Shown here: positions 36,430-43,269 of the stretch, one piece after another | Position numbering within the stretch: position 1 is the stretch's first letter | Layout: every line of letters starts with the position of its first letter | Source: Phycisphaeraceae bacterium D3-23 | Lineage (GTDB): Bacteria > Planctomycetota > Phycisphaerae > Phycisphaerales > Phycisphaeraceae | Length of the DNA: 64,000 bases | Reading direction: 5' to 3' | Assembly: GCA_039555135.1 (NCBI GenBank) | Contig: CP114179.1 | Coordinates: forward strand, 3,038,001 to 3,102,000 | The notes under the pieces: generated by a model | Seen by the model: only the letters and a program-made list of their open reading frames with translations | Told to the model about the DNA's origin: nothing | Database searches by the model: none | Made by a program: the position numbers and the translations under genes

Positions 36430-36598
36430 AGCTAACAATGGGTCTCGGGTGCCGGGTGCCGGGTTTCGGGTTTCGGGTCTGGGATTCGGAGTTAGGATTC
36501 AGGGATGAAACACGACCGCTCGCGCCGCATCGCAGTTGGCGGAAGGGTTACTGTGTTAGCTGCATGTCCGAAACCCCAGGCCCCAGACCCGGCACCCA
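36430..36598. repeat. composite imperfect inverted repeat with GGGTTTC/GGTGCCG tandem units
   Basis: The left part holds short tandem units (GGGTGCCGGGTGCC then GGGTTTCGGGTTTCGGGTC). The right part reads back the complement (CCGAAACCCCAGGCCCCAG, ACCCGGCACCC). Outside these, AGCTAACA at 36430-36437 pairs with TGTTAGCT at 36554-36561. Unlike the other palindromes it is tandem-repetitive. It fills the gap between phoR and the DUF47 gene and could attenuate read-through. Confidence 0.65.
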
Positions 36599-36602
36599 CT
36601 CG

Positions 36603-37994
36603 TCAGCCCGGCCGGACCACCAGCGTGAACCGACTGCCTTTGCCTGGCTGGCTCTCGACCTGCACCCGCCCGCCGTGTGCTTCGGCGATGTGCTTCACGA
36701 TCGACAGGCCCAGCCCGGTCCCGCCCATCGCCCGGCTTCTCGCCTTGTCCGTGCGGTAGAAGCGTTCGAACAGGCGCGGCAGGTGCGCGGGCTCGATGCC
36801 CCGGCCCTGGTCGGCCACCGTGATTGCGATCTCGCTGCCGTCGCGCCGCGCATCGACCTCGACGACCGTGCCGTCGGGGCTGTACTTGACCGCATTGTCC
36901 ACGAGGTTGATCAGCGCCTGCTCGAGCAGCATCCGGTTCATCTGCGCGATCAGCCCGGTCTCGCAGCGTGTCCGGATCGAGATATTCTTGGCGTCCGCCT
37001 TGGCCTGCACGGTCTCGACGGCTGCGGCGATCATCGGCGACAGCGGCGCGGCGACCATCTCCAACGTGTCCTCGCGCTTGCCCTGCTCGATCCGCGCCAG
37101 CGACAGCAGGTCTTCCACGATGGATTGCAGGCGCTCGGCCTGCCGATTGATAATGCCCAGGAAATTCATCTGCGTCTGTGCATCTGGCGGCGTGCCGGGG
37201 GCGTGCTGGATGTCTTCGATCAGCGTCTCGGCGGCGGCCTTGACGGCGCTGATCGGGGTGCGCAGCTCGTGCGACACGTTGGCGACGAAGTCCTGGCGGA
37301 TCGATTCGAGCCGACGCAGCTGCGAGACGTCGTGCAGCACGAGCACGGTGCCCATGCGTTGTCCGGTCGCGTCGCGGAGCAGCGCGGACTGGGCCTCGAT
37401 GATGTGTGTCTCGGGCTGGGCCGGGTGCTCGATACCGTTGGGCTGGGCGTGTGGCGGGTTCAGCTTTGCCCGGCGTGTCAGCGTGATCTCGCCCTGCACG
37501 CCTTGGCCGGTTTCGAGCGGCTTGCGTAGGTAGTCGCGCAGGATCGGTTCGTGCAGGACGGTGTCGATGGGCTGGTCGATTGCGCCGGCGGGGTCGAGCT
37601 GGAGCAGCACCGCCGCGGCACGGTTCATGCTGATGATGCGGAGCTGGTCGTCGATTGCGAGCACACCCTCGTCCATCGACGAGACGATGGTGCCCAGCTC
37701 GTTGCGTTGGCGCACGACCTCAGACAGTCGGCCGTCGAGCTGTTCGGCCATCTGGTTGAGCGTGTCGGCCAGCGCCGCGACATGCGGGGGCCCGTTGGTG
37801 GGGACGCGGGTCGAGAGGTCGCCCTGTGCGAGCTTCGCCGCCGACTGCCCCAGGTCGCGTAGCCACTTGCGGTAGCGCGTCATGATCCAGACGGTCACCA
37901 CGAGGACGATCAGCGTCGCCGTGAGCAGCCCGAGCAGCGGCAGCGACGCCGCGTCGGCGAAGGGGGGCGTGTTGGCGCAAACGATGTGAGGCAT
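36603..37994 (-). CDS. phoR: PhoR-like sensor histidine kinase
   Basis: 463 residues. One N-terminal membrane helix (LLGLLTATLIVLVVTVWIM, about 20-38) is followed by HAMP (about 40-92), a PAS domain (about 95-230) and HisKA with the phosphorylated His242 (FVANVSHELRTPISAVKA). The HATPase_c domain has NLVDNAVKYSPDG, VADQGRGIEP, RFYRTDKAR and GGTGLGLSIVKHI. There is almost no periplasmic loop, as in PhoR-type kinases that sense phosphate through the transporter/PhoU system rather than directly. The gene lies 141 bp downstream of phoB and upstream of DUF47-PiT, which supports the phosphate role. Confidence 0.9.
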   Translation of the reverse strand: MPHIVCANTPPFADAASLPLLGLLTATLIVLVVTVWIMTRYRKWLRDLGQSAAKLAQGDLSTRVPTNGPPHVAALADTLNQMAEQLDGRLSEVVRQRNELGTIVSSMDEGVLAIDDQLRIISMNRAAAVLLQLDPAGAIDQPIDTVLHEPILRDYLRKPLETGQGVQGEITLTRRAKLNPPHAQPNGIEHPAQPETHIIEAQSALLRDATGQRMGTVLVLHDVSQLRRLESIRQDFVANVSHELRTPISAVKAAAETLIEDIQHAPGTPPDAQTQMNFLGIINRQAERLQSIVEDLLSLARIEQGKREDTLEMVAAPLSPMIAAAVETVQAKADAKNISIRTRCETGLIAQMNRMLLEQALINLVDNAVKYSPDGTVVEVDARRDGSEIAITVADQGRGIEPAHLPRLFERFYRTDKARSRAMGGTGLGLSIVKHIAEAHGGRVQVESQPGKGSRFTLVVRPG

Positions 37995-38135
37995 GGCGGC
38001 GTAGGGGTTCGGCGCAAGGGCTTAGGTTGGAGCATCGATATCAACAGCATAGATCAAGTGGTTGATGGGGCCGAGGCAGTACGGAGATAGAACGGGACAC
38101 AGTTTCGATGAGGCCTTCCATCGAATCACGACGCC

Positions 38136-38849
38136 CTACTCATCCCGCAACCGATACCCCACGCCCCGCACCGTCTCGATCTGTCGGCCGGTGTCACCCA
38201 GCTTGCGGCGCAGCGCGACGACTTGGACATCGACGCTGCGGTCGGTCACGGCCGCGTATCCCTCGTGGATCGTCTCGATGATCTGCTGCCGCGTAAAGAC
38301 CCGGCCCGGCTTGGAGGTGATAAGCGAGAGCAGCTTGAACTCCGTCGCGGTCAGCGCGACACGCTCGCCGCTGGCGTGGACCTCGTGGCGGTCCTTGTCG
38401 ATCGTGATCGGGCCGGACTTCACGACCGAGTCGGGTGTCGGCTGGTCGTCGCGCTCGGCCCGGCGGAGCACCGCGCGGACCCGCGCGAGCAAGACACGCG
38501 GGCTGAACGGCTTAGTGATGTAGTCGTCGGCCCCCTGCTCGAGCCCGCGGACGATGTCCTGCTCCTCGCCCTTCGCCGTGAGCATGACAACCGGCACGTG
38601 CTGCGTGGCGTCGCGGGTCTTGAGCTGCCGGCAGACCTCGAGCCCGTCGATCCCGGGCAGCATGAGGTCCAGCAGCACAAGCCCGAGCTCGCCGGAAAGT
38701 TTGCGTGCCCGCTGGAGGCCGTCTTCGCCGGTCGCGGCGGTCTCGACCCGGTAGCCCTCTCGGGCCAAGTTGTATCGGAGCAGTTCGAGCAGGTCCGGCT
38801 CATCTTCAACCAGCAGGATTGTTGTTTCGTTGGTGGGGGTGTCGGTCAT
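38136..38849 (-). CDS. phoB: PhoB-like OmpR-family response regulator
   Basis: 237 residues from ATG 38849. Receiver domain 10-125 with acidic pocket LVEDEPD, phosphoacceptor Asp61 (LVLLDLMLPG), the switch Thr/Ser in VVMLTAKGEE and Lys in YITKPFSPR. Winged-helix DNA-binding domain 140-237 (LTATEFKLLSLITSKPGRVF, TRQQIIETIHEG, RSVDVQVVALRRKLGD, VRGVGYRL). The PhoB hallmark is strong sequence similarity plus phoR next to it. It should activate phosphate-starvation genes, likely including the porin upstream and PiT/DUF47 downstream. I could not pick out a convincing pho box by eye. Confidence 0.9.
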   Translation of the reverse strand: MTDTPTNETTILLVEDEPDLLELLRYNLAREGYRVETAATGEDGLQRARKLSGELGLVLLDLMLPGIDGLEVCRQLKTRDATQHVPVVMLTAKGEEQDIVRGLEQGADDYITKPFSPRVLLARVRAVLRRAERDDQPTPDSVVKSGPITIDKDRHEVHASGERVALTATEFKLLSLITSKPGRVFTRQQIIETIHEGYAAVTDRSVDVQVVALRRKLGDTGRQIETVRGVGYRLRDE

Positions 38850-39042
38850 CGCGTCATGCTTCCGTGGGTAGGGTAGAAGCGGAAGGATAGCACGCGATTT
38901 TGCAATGCTTGCATCGCTAACATATTTCACATGAAGCGTGCCGGACGGTAATCCTGGGCTTCTGCGGTGCCTTGTCTTCGCAGTCTCAGCCATTGGCGTG
39001 TCTCTCCGGACGGAGCGACTGATGGGACGCGGACTCAGGCGC

Positions 39043-39078
39043 AAAAAACAAGACGCGGGGCGTATGCCCCGCGTCTTG
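39043..39078 (-). terminator. intrinsic terminator of the porin gene
   Basis: Read on the minus strand, CAAGACGCGGGGC (39078-39066), a 4-nt loop and its perfect complement (39061-39049) make a 13-bp GC-rich stem. It is followed directly by six T (39048-39043). It lies 41 bp past the porin stop codon and is the clearest rho-independent terminator in the window. Confidence 0.9.
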
Positions 39079-39118
39079 CGGTTGAGTCATGGTTGCCTGT
39101 CGTCAGGCAGCATTTGTC

Positions 39119-40435
39119 TTAGAACAGGAGCTGGAGCTGTGCACGCCAGGCGATCTGCTCGTCGTCGTCGGTGACACCCGACTGCATGCCGAGGCCGGAG
39201 CTGGACTCGCCACCATTGACCGCACCCGCGCCGGCGGGGTCGTCGCCGGAGAGGGTGTAGATGATGTCGGTGGTGAACTTCACGTTGTCGTTGAAGTGGT
39301 AGTTCAGGCCGACGGTCAGAGCGAGCAGCTCGTCGCGACCCGAGACGTCGTCGTCGATGTAGTCGAGACGGCCGAAGACGTTCCACTTCTCATCGAGGAT
39401 GTAGCTGACCTGGCCGTAGGCACCGTACTGGTCGGCGTCGACGAAGCCGGTGTTGGCCGAGACGTGGTTGCCGAAGACACCGGCGGTGACGCCGAAGCCG
39501 CCGGTCTTCCAGAGGGCGTCGATGGTCCAGATGAACTGGTCATCGACGAACCCGCCGCCGTCGGCCTTCTGGTAGTGGATTGCGGCACCGACGAACAGGG
39601 CGTCGGAGTCGCTGCCGAATTCGTCCTTGGCGTCGTCCCATTCACCGTCGAGGCGGACGTCCGCACGGGCGGTGAAGGCGAAGTCGTTGCTGGCACCGCC
39701 GGGGAGGTCGGTGAAGCCCGAGTTGGCACCGTCGCTGAGGGCGACAGCGAACTTCCACTGGTCATCTTTGTAGCTGAACTGGACCTGCTCGGCACGGTTC
39801 AGGGTGAAGAACTCGGTGGCCAGGCCACGGTCGACGGCCACCTGGCGGGTCGAGCTGATGAGTTCCTGGCGGGCGAAGGGCAGCTTGAAGTGGCCTGCCC
39901 GCATCTTCCAGCCGTCACCGAGGTCGTGGCCGATGACGACGTCTTCGGCGAAGACGTTGCCGTCACCGCGGTCGGTGGCGAGGCGGATGAGGTAGTCCCA
40001 GCCGTCGGCGACGGTGCCCGAGAAGGCCACCTTCTCGCGGCGGACGCTGAACGACGAGCGTGCCTCGTCCGACGAGCCGGTGCGGTCGTCCTGGTAGTTG
40101 AAGAGGTAGCGGAACTGGATCTGGCCGGAGATGTTCATCGTGAACTGGCCGTTGGCCGACTGCAGGAACACGTGGCCGTTGTCGTCGATGCCGGCGGCCA
40201 TGCCTTCCTGAAGCAGGGTGGCGCGGGTCGCGGAGTCCGCGAGGACATCCTGGACCAGGCCACGGACTTCGTCGGCGCGGGCTTCGGTCAGCCAGTCGCC
40301 TTGGGATTGTGCCTGGAGCTGGGCGACCTGGGCCTCCAGCTGGGCGATCCGGGTGTCTTCATCTGCCGAGGCGGTACCGGCGAAGCCGGCTGCCATGGCA
40401 CATACGAGCGCTGCGGTCGAAATCTTACTAAGCAT
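39119..40435 (-). CDS. outer-membrane porin, phosphate-selective porin O/P type
   Basis: 438 residues from ATG 40435 (AAGGAGACGC upstream). Signal peptide TAALVCAMAAGFAGTASA, then a short coiled coil (TRIAQLEAQVAQLQAQSQ) that is probably a periplasmic or trimer stalk. The beta-barrel has alternating strands such as MNISGQIQFRYLFNYQ, DGWDYLIRLATDRGDG, MRAGHFKLPFARQELISS and a C-terminal aromatic strand ending AWRAQLQLLF. The layout matches porin O/P proteins. It lies upstream of phoB, so it probably lets phosphate or phosphate esters through the outer membrane in starvation. A strong terminator follows it. This supports a diderm envelope. Confidence 0.88.
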   Translation of the reverse strand: MLSKISTAALVCAMAAGFAGTASADEDTRIAQLEAQVAQLQAQSQGDWLTEARADEVRGLVQDVLADSATRATLLQEGMAAGIDDNGHVFLQSANGQFTMNISGQIQFRYLFNYQDDRTGSSDEARSSFSVRREKVAFSGTVADGWDYLIRLATDRGDGNVFAEDVVIGHDLGDGWKMRAGHFKLPFARQELISSTRQVAVDRGLATEFFTLNRAEQVQFSYKDDQWKFAVALSDGANSGFTDLPGGASNDFAFTARADVRLDGEWDDAKDEFGSDSDALFVGAAIHYQKADGGGFVDDQFIWTIDALWKTGGFGVTAGVFGNHVSANTGFVDADQYGAYGQVSYILDEKWNVFGRLDYIDDDVSGRDELLALTVGLNYHFNDNVKFTTDIIYTLSGDDPAGAGAVNGGESSSGLGMQSGVTDDDEQIAWRAQLQLLF

Positions 40436-40866
40436 CAATGCGTCTCCTTGGAAAGATGCATCCAAACATACCGGGAAGTGCCCGGCTTCTGACGGCGTGT
40501 CATCCCCTGTGAAACACGTGTTGCACAAGAATGGAGAATGATCCGCTTCGGAGCTTGGTCAGCACCCGCCCCCGAGCGCTGACCAATGTCTTGTATGGGG
40601 GGCTCTCCTGTTTTGAGCCGCCCGACTAGGTTCTTCTGACTGTTGCCAATGTCGGTTTGATCCGTTTTTCCCCTTGAAACTTGGGGTGGGCGGAGATCAT
40701 ACACAGCCCGCACTCCATCGTCACTTCGGGGAACCCGTCTACAGGGTCAGTAGTAAGGTGTCCTGTCTTATCGGTCGCGGATCGGAAATCGCTGTCGAGA
40801 CGTGACCCGGTATGAATCTTTGGTCTCCTCGAACGGCCACCATGGTAGCGGGGATGCAAGCGGGCG
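40436..40866. other. 431-bp gene-free region upstream of the porin, with several hairpins
   Basis: No credible ORF is present on either strand. The stretch contains TTGGTCAGC/GCTGACCAA (40555-40563 with 40578-40586), a GGGCTC...GAGCC(G)CCC hairpin near 40597-40623, and CCCC-TTGAAACTT-GGGG near 40673-40689. On the minus strand a TATGAT sequence sits near 40700. It probably carries the porin promoter and a long structured 5' leader, but no known riboswitch class is recognised. Confidence 0.4.
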
Positions 40867-41202
40867 TCATCCGGGCGGGCCCTCGCGCGGGGCGGGGTCG
40901 ATCTCCCGCAGGTACGCCCAGGTGTACAGCCCGGTTCCATGTCCATCCGAAAAAACCAGCCGAATCGCGTAGTTTCCGACCAATTCCACCGATTCCGCCC
41001 TTAGCGGCCCCGCCGAGCCGGCCCCGGTAGGCAGGACCGTGAGCGGATTTTTCGCCAATTCCTCACGAAACTGCCTGGCGTCCGCAGAGGGCGAGTTTTT
41101 ACGCAAAAATGCGACAGGGTAGACCGAGACCCGGCCGTCGGACCAGGCGATGGTCAAGGCCTTGGCGCGGTCTAAGTCGATGTCTTTAGGGAAGATAGCC
41201 AT
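40867..41202 (-). CDS. DUF971 domain protein
   Basis: 111 residues from ATG 41202. The DUF971 fold (also the N-terminal domain of gamma-butyrobetaine hydroxylase and of some ApbC/Mrp-linked proteins) is seen in ALTIAWSDGRVSVYPVAFLR, VELVGNYAIRLVFSDGHGTG and LYTWAYLREIDP. It is small, soluble and cytoplasmic, with a role perhaps in Fe-S or metal handling by association with Mrp proteins in other genomes. No mrp/apbC gene is adjacent. The C-terminus (PAPREGPPG) is short and disordered. Next on the strand is the PEGA lipoprotein gene, 44 bp upstream. Confidence 0.85.
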   Translation of the reverse strand: MAIFPKDIDLDRAKALTIAWSDGRVSVYPVAFLRKNSPSADARQFREELAKNPLTVLPTGAGSAGPLRAESVELVGNYAIRLVFSDGHGTGLYTWAYLREIDPAPREGPPG

Positions 41203-41246
41203 GGATAGGGTGGCGTGAGCGCCGGTCACTTCGCGAGAGGCGGGTG

Positions 41247-41666
41247 CTACTCCACGGGCCGGTCGTTGAGTTCTCGCAGCTGCCGGGCGTGGTCCAGCAG
41301 GGCGTCGGTGTCCACGTCCTCAGCAGCTTGTGCGGGTTCGAGGGCAAAGGACCAGCTGCGTTCGACCCGCTGGCCGGGGATCGCCTCGGCGAACAGGTCT
41401 GGGCCCGGGTGTTCCCACCACGGCTGGTCGAGCTGCTGCTCGGTATGCAGGGTCTGGTAGCCCGCCATCTCGAGCCGGACGTCGTAGGTGCCGTACCACG
41501 TGAAGGGCACGGTCACGGGGGTTCGGCCGACCTCCTGGTCATTTAGATAGACCAACGCCCCGGGCGGGTCGGAGTCGATGCTGAGCACCCGCTGGACACA
41601 GCCCGTCGAGAAGAGGGCGGTGAGGGCGAGCGTAGCGATGGCGATCGGGGGTGTGGGTCGTGCCAT
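41247..41666 (-). CDS. PEGA-domain lipoprotein
   Basis: 139 residues. Lipoprotein signal IATLALTALFSTGC with Cys23 as the lipidation site. The PEGA motif region is VLSIDSDPPGALVYLNDQEV, GRTPVTVPFTWYGTYDVRLE and MAGYQTLHTEQ, a beta-sandwich found in surface and S-layer-associated proteins. The C-terminal part is an acidic helix (EDVDTDALLDHARQLRELND). It probably sits on the periplasmic face and binds other envelope proteins or glycans. It is followed by the DUF971 gene (44 bp) on the same strand and preceded by a short palindrome and recX. Confidence 0.85.
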   Translation of the reverse strand: MARPTPPIAIATLALTALFSTGCVQRVLSIDSDPPGALVYLNDQEVGRTPVTVPFTWYGTYDVRLEMAGYQTLHTEQQLDQPWWEHPGPDLFAEAIPGQRVERSWSFALEPAQAAEDVDTDALLDHARQLRELNDRPVE

Positions 41667-41690
41667 GGGCGGGATTGTAACGCGGGGGGG

Positions 41691-41715
41691 AGCCCACGCT
41701 CAACGAGCGTGGGCT
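41691..41715. repeat. short palindrome AGCCCACG-CTCAACGAG-CGTGGGCT
   Basis: A 25-bp element with arms AGCCCACGCTC/GAGCGTGGGCT, between recX and the PEGA lipoprotein gene. The same design (GCCCACGGTC..GACCGTGGGC, with the central bases A/T-CGA) occurs inside thiC at 48463-48485, so the two are likely one family. Confidence 0.7.
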
Positions 41716-41743
41716 TCGGGGGGGCTTGGATCGGTGGGTGCGG

Positions 41744-42457
41744 CTAGTAAGAACCTGTGTCATCGTCGTCCCCCGCGCGGAGTTCGTCGCGCAGGGTTTC
41801 CATGACGTGGCGGATGGTGTCGCTCTTGAAGCCGCGCCGCGCGAGCTGGCCGTAGAGCCGGCGGTAGCGGGCGTCGGGGTCGAGCCGGCGCATCGCGCCG
41901 ATCTTCTTCTCGGCAAACGCGAGGGCGGTGTCGCGCTGTTCGTCGGGGTCGTCGGTCGCTTCCGCGACGAGCTTGTCGGCGAGCGACCCGCTGATGCCTT
42001 TAGCGAACAGCTTCTGCTTGAGCAGCATCGGCCCGGCGGGCTTGCGCGACATCTCGGCGCGGACGAGCATCCGGCCGAACTGCTCGTCGTCGATGAGGTC
42101 GAGCTGTTCGAGGCGTTCGAGCACGGCCGCGCGGGTGCCGGCCGAGTGGTCGAGCTGGCGGAGCTTGTCGTCGATCATCCGCCGGCTCATCGCGCGGCGG
42201 GCGAGGCGTCGCGTCGCGGCGCGGAAGGCCTTGTCAAACCCCTTGGCGTCCTCGACCTGTTTGGCGAGCGTGTCGTTCCAGGGCTGGCCTTTGTAGAGCC
42301 CGAGGTCGTTGATGAGCCGGGTGTTGAGGGTGGCGACGACCTTGCCCTTCGTGCCGGCGTCGGGGTCGCCGACGCGGACCATGGTGCGGTGGCTGTCGCG
42401 CGCGGTGGGTGAGAGCGAGAGGATCTGCAGCCGGGCGTCGGTGGGGAACAGTGTCAC
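41744..42457 (-). CDS. recX: RecX family regulatory protein
   Basis: 237 residues from GTG 42457, giving VTLFPTDARLQIL; no good ATG gives the full protein. RecX-type three-helix repeats fill residues about 75-225: RLARRAMSRRMIDDKLRQLD, VLERLEQLDLIDDEQFGRML, GPMLLKQKLFAKGISGSLAD and RRLYGQLARRGFKSDTIRHV. RecX binds RecA filaments and restrains them. The first 70 residues (TKGKVVATLNTRLINDLGLY) resemble the N-terminal extension seen in many non-enterobacterial RecX proteins. recA itself is not in the window. A divergent palindrome at 42499-42573 separates it from the DinB-like gene. Confidence 0.88.
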   Translation of the reverse strand: MTLFPTDARLQILSLSPTARDSHRTMVRVGDPDAGTKGKVVATLNTRLINDLGLYKGQPWNDTLAKQVEDAKGFDKAFRAATRRLARRAMSRRMIDDKLRQLDHSAGTRAAVLERLEQLDLIDDEQFGRMLVRAEMSRKPAGPMLLKQKLFAKGISGSLADKLVAEATDDPDEQRDTALAFAEKKIGAMRRLDPDARYRRLYGQLARRGFKSDTIRHVMETLRDELRAGDDDDTGSY

Positions 42458-42498
42458 GGTGCTACGATAGCAGTGTTGGCAGGGATGTACGACAACAC

Positions 42499-42573
42499 GT
42501 TTAGCCGCCGCCCAGCGGGCGGCGCGCCTCCGCTCGATCCAACGACGCGCCGCCCGCTGGGCGGCGGCTAAAC
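42499..42573. repeat. 75-bp palindrome, GTTTAGCC tips, GCCGCCCAGCGGGCGGC arms
   Basis: The left arm is GTTTAGCCGCCGCCCAGCGG and the right arm CCGCTGGGCGGCGGCTAAAC. The arms are nearly 30 bp each, with a ~17-bp centre. The outer GTTTAGCC tips are shared with the palindrome at 6653-6781, whose arms differ inside. It lies between divergent recX and the DinB-like gene. Confidence 0.85.
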
Positions 42574-42597
42574 ATTTCACGCGAAGGGAGCCCACCG

Positions 42598-43179
42598 ATG
42601 ACTGACGATCTTGGCACGGTAGTCCTGGCCAGCGCCCGCGAGACCTTCGTGTCGCAGCGCGGGCTCGCGGACCGCGCGATCGCGCAGGTGTCGTTTGCGC
42701 AGCTCCGGCAGGTGCTCGACCGTGACGGCAACAGCGTGGCCGTCATCATGAAACACATGGCGGGCAACATGCGCTCGCGCTGGACTCAGGTGCTGACGAG
42801 CGATGGCGAGAAGCCGTGGCGGCATCGCGACACGGAGTTTGTCGACGACTACACCGACCGCGACGCGCTGGAGAAGGACTGGGCCTCGGGCTGGTCGGTG
42901 CTGCTCGAAACGCTTGATCGGCTCACGGGCGACGACCTCGCCCGGGACGTCTACATCCGCAGCCGGCCGCTGACGCTCGCCCGCGCGATCCACCGGCAGA
43001 TCGCGCACTACGGCTACCACGTCGGGCAGATCGTCAGCCAGTGCAAACGCCTGGCGGGCGACGACTGGGCCTACCTCAGCGTCCCGCGCGGCGGGTCCGA
43101 GGCGTACACCCGGTCGCTCCAAACCCCCAAGGAGCACGGCGAAAGCAGGGGCCCAGGCGAAAACACCGAAACCGCGTAG
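42598..43179 (+). CDS. DinB-like DUF1572 protein
   Basis: 193 residues. The four-helix DinB fold of the DUF1572 group shows VSFAQLRQVLDRDGNSVAVI, MKHMAGNMRSRWTQVLTSDG, WSVLLETLDRLTGDDLARDV and HRQIAHYGYHVGQIVSQCKR. His53 of MKHMAGN and the two His of IAHYGYHVGQ are the expected metal ligands. Related proteins are metal-dependent transferases (some use bacillithiol or mycothiol), but the activity of this subgroup is unknown to me. It is cytoplasmic. The tail is rich in Gly/Glu and probably flexible. Confidence 0.85.
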   Translation: MTDDLGTVVLASARETFVSQRGLADRAIAQVSFAQLRQVLDRDGNSVAVIMKHMAGNMRSRWTQVLTSDGEKPWRHRDTEFVDDYTDRDALEKDWASGWSVLLETLDRLTGDDLARDVYIRSRPLTLARAIHRQIAHYGYHVGQIVSQCKRLAGDDWAYLSVPRGGSEAYTRSLQTPKEHGESRGPGENTETA

Positions 43180-43269
43180 GCCCGGCGGGCGTATTGAGCG
43201 TAGAGTTATCCAGGGAAAGCGACGCGTCCCGGCGACCTGCGGACGTGCAAACATATCGGAGCCGCCACG

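Noticed and set aside
36430-36598. Pho box upstream of the DUF47-PiT genes
   Set aside because: The gap is filled by tandem GGGTTTC/GGTGCCG units; no two direct CTGTCA-like repeats with 11-bp spacing could be found.
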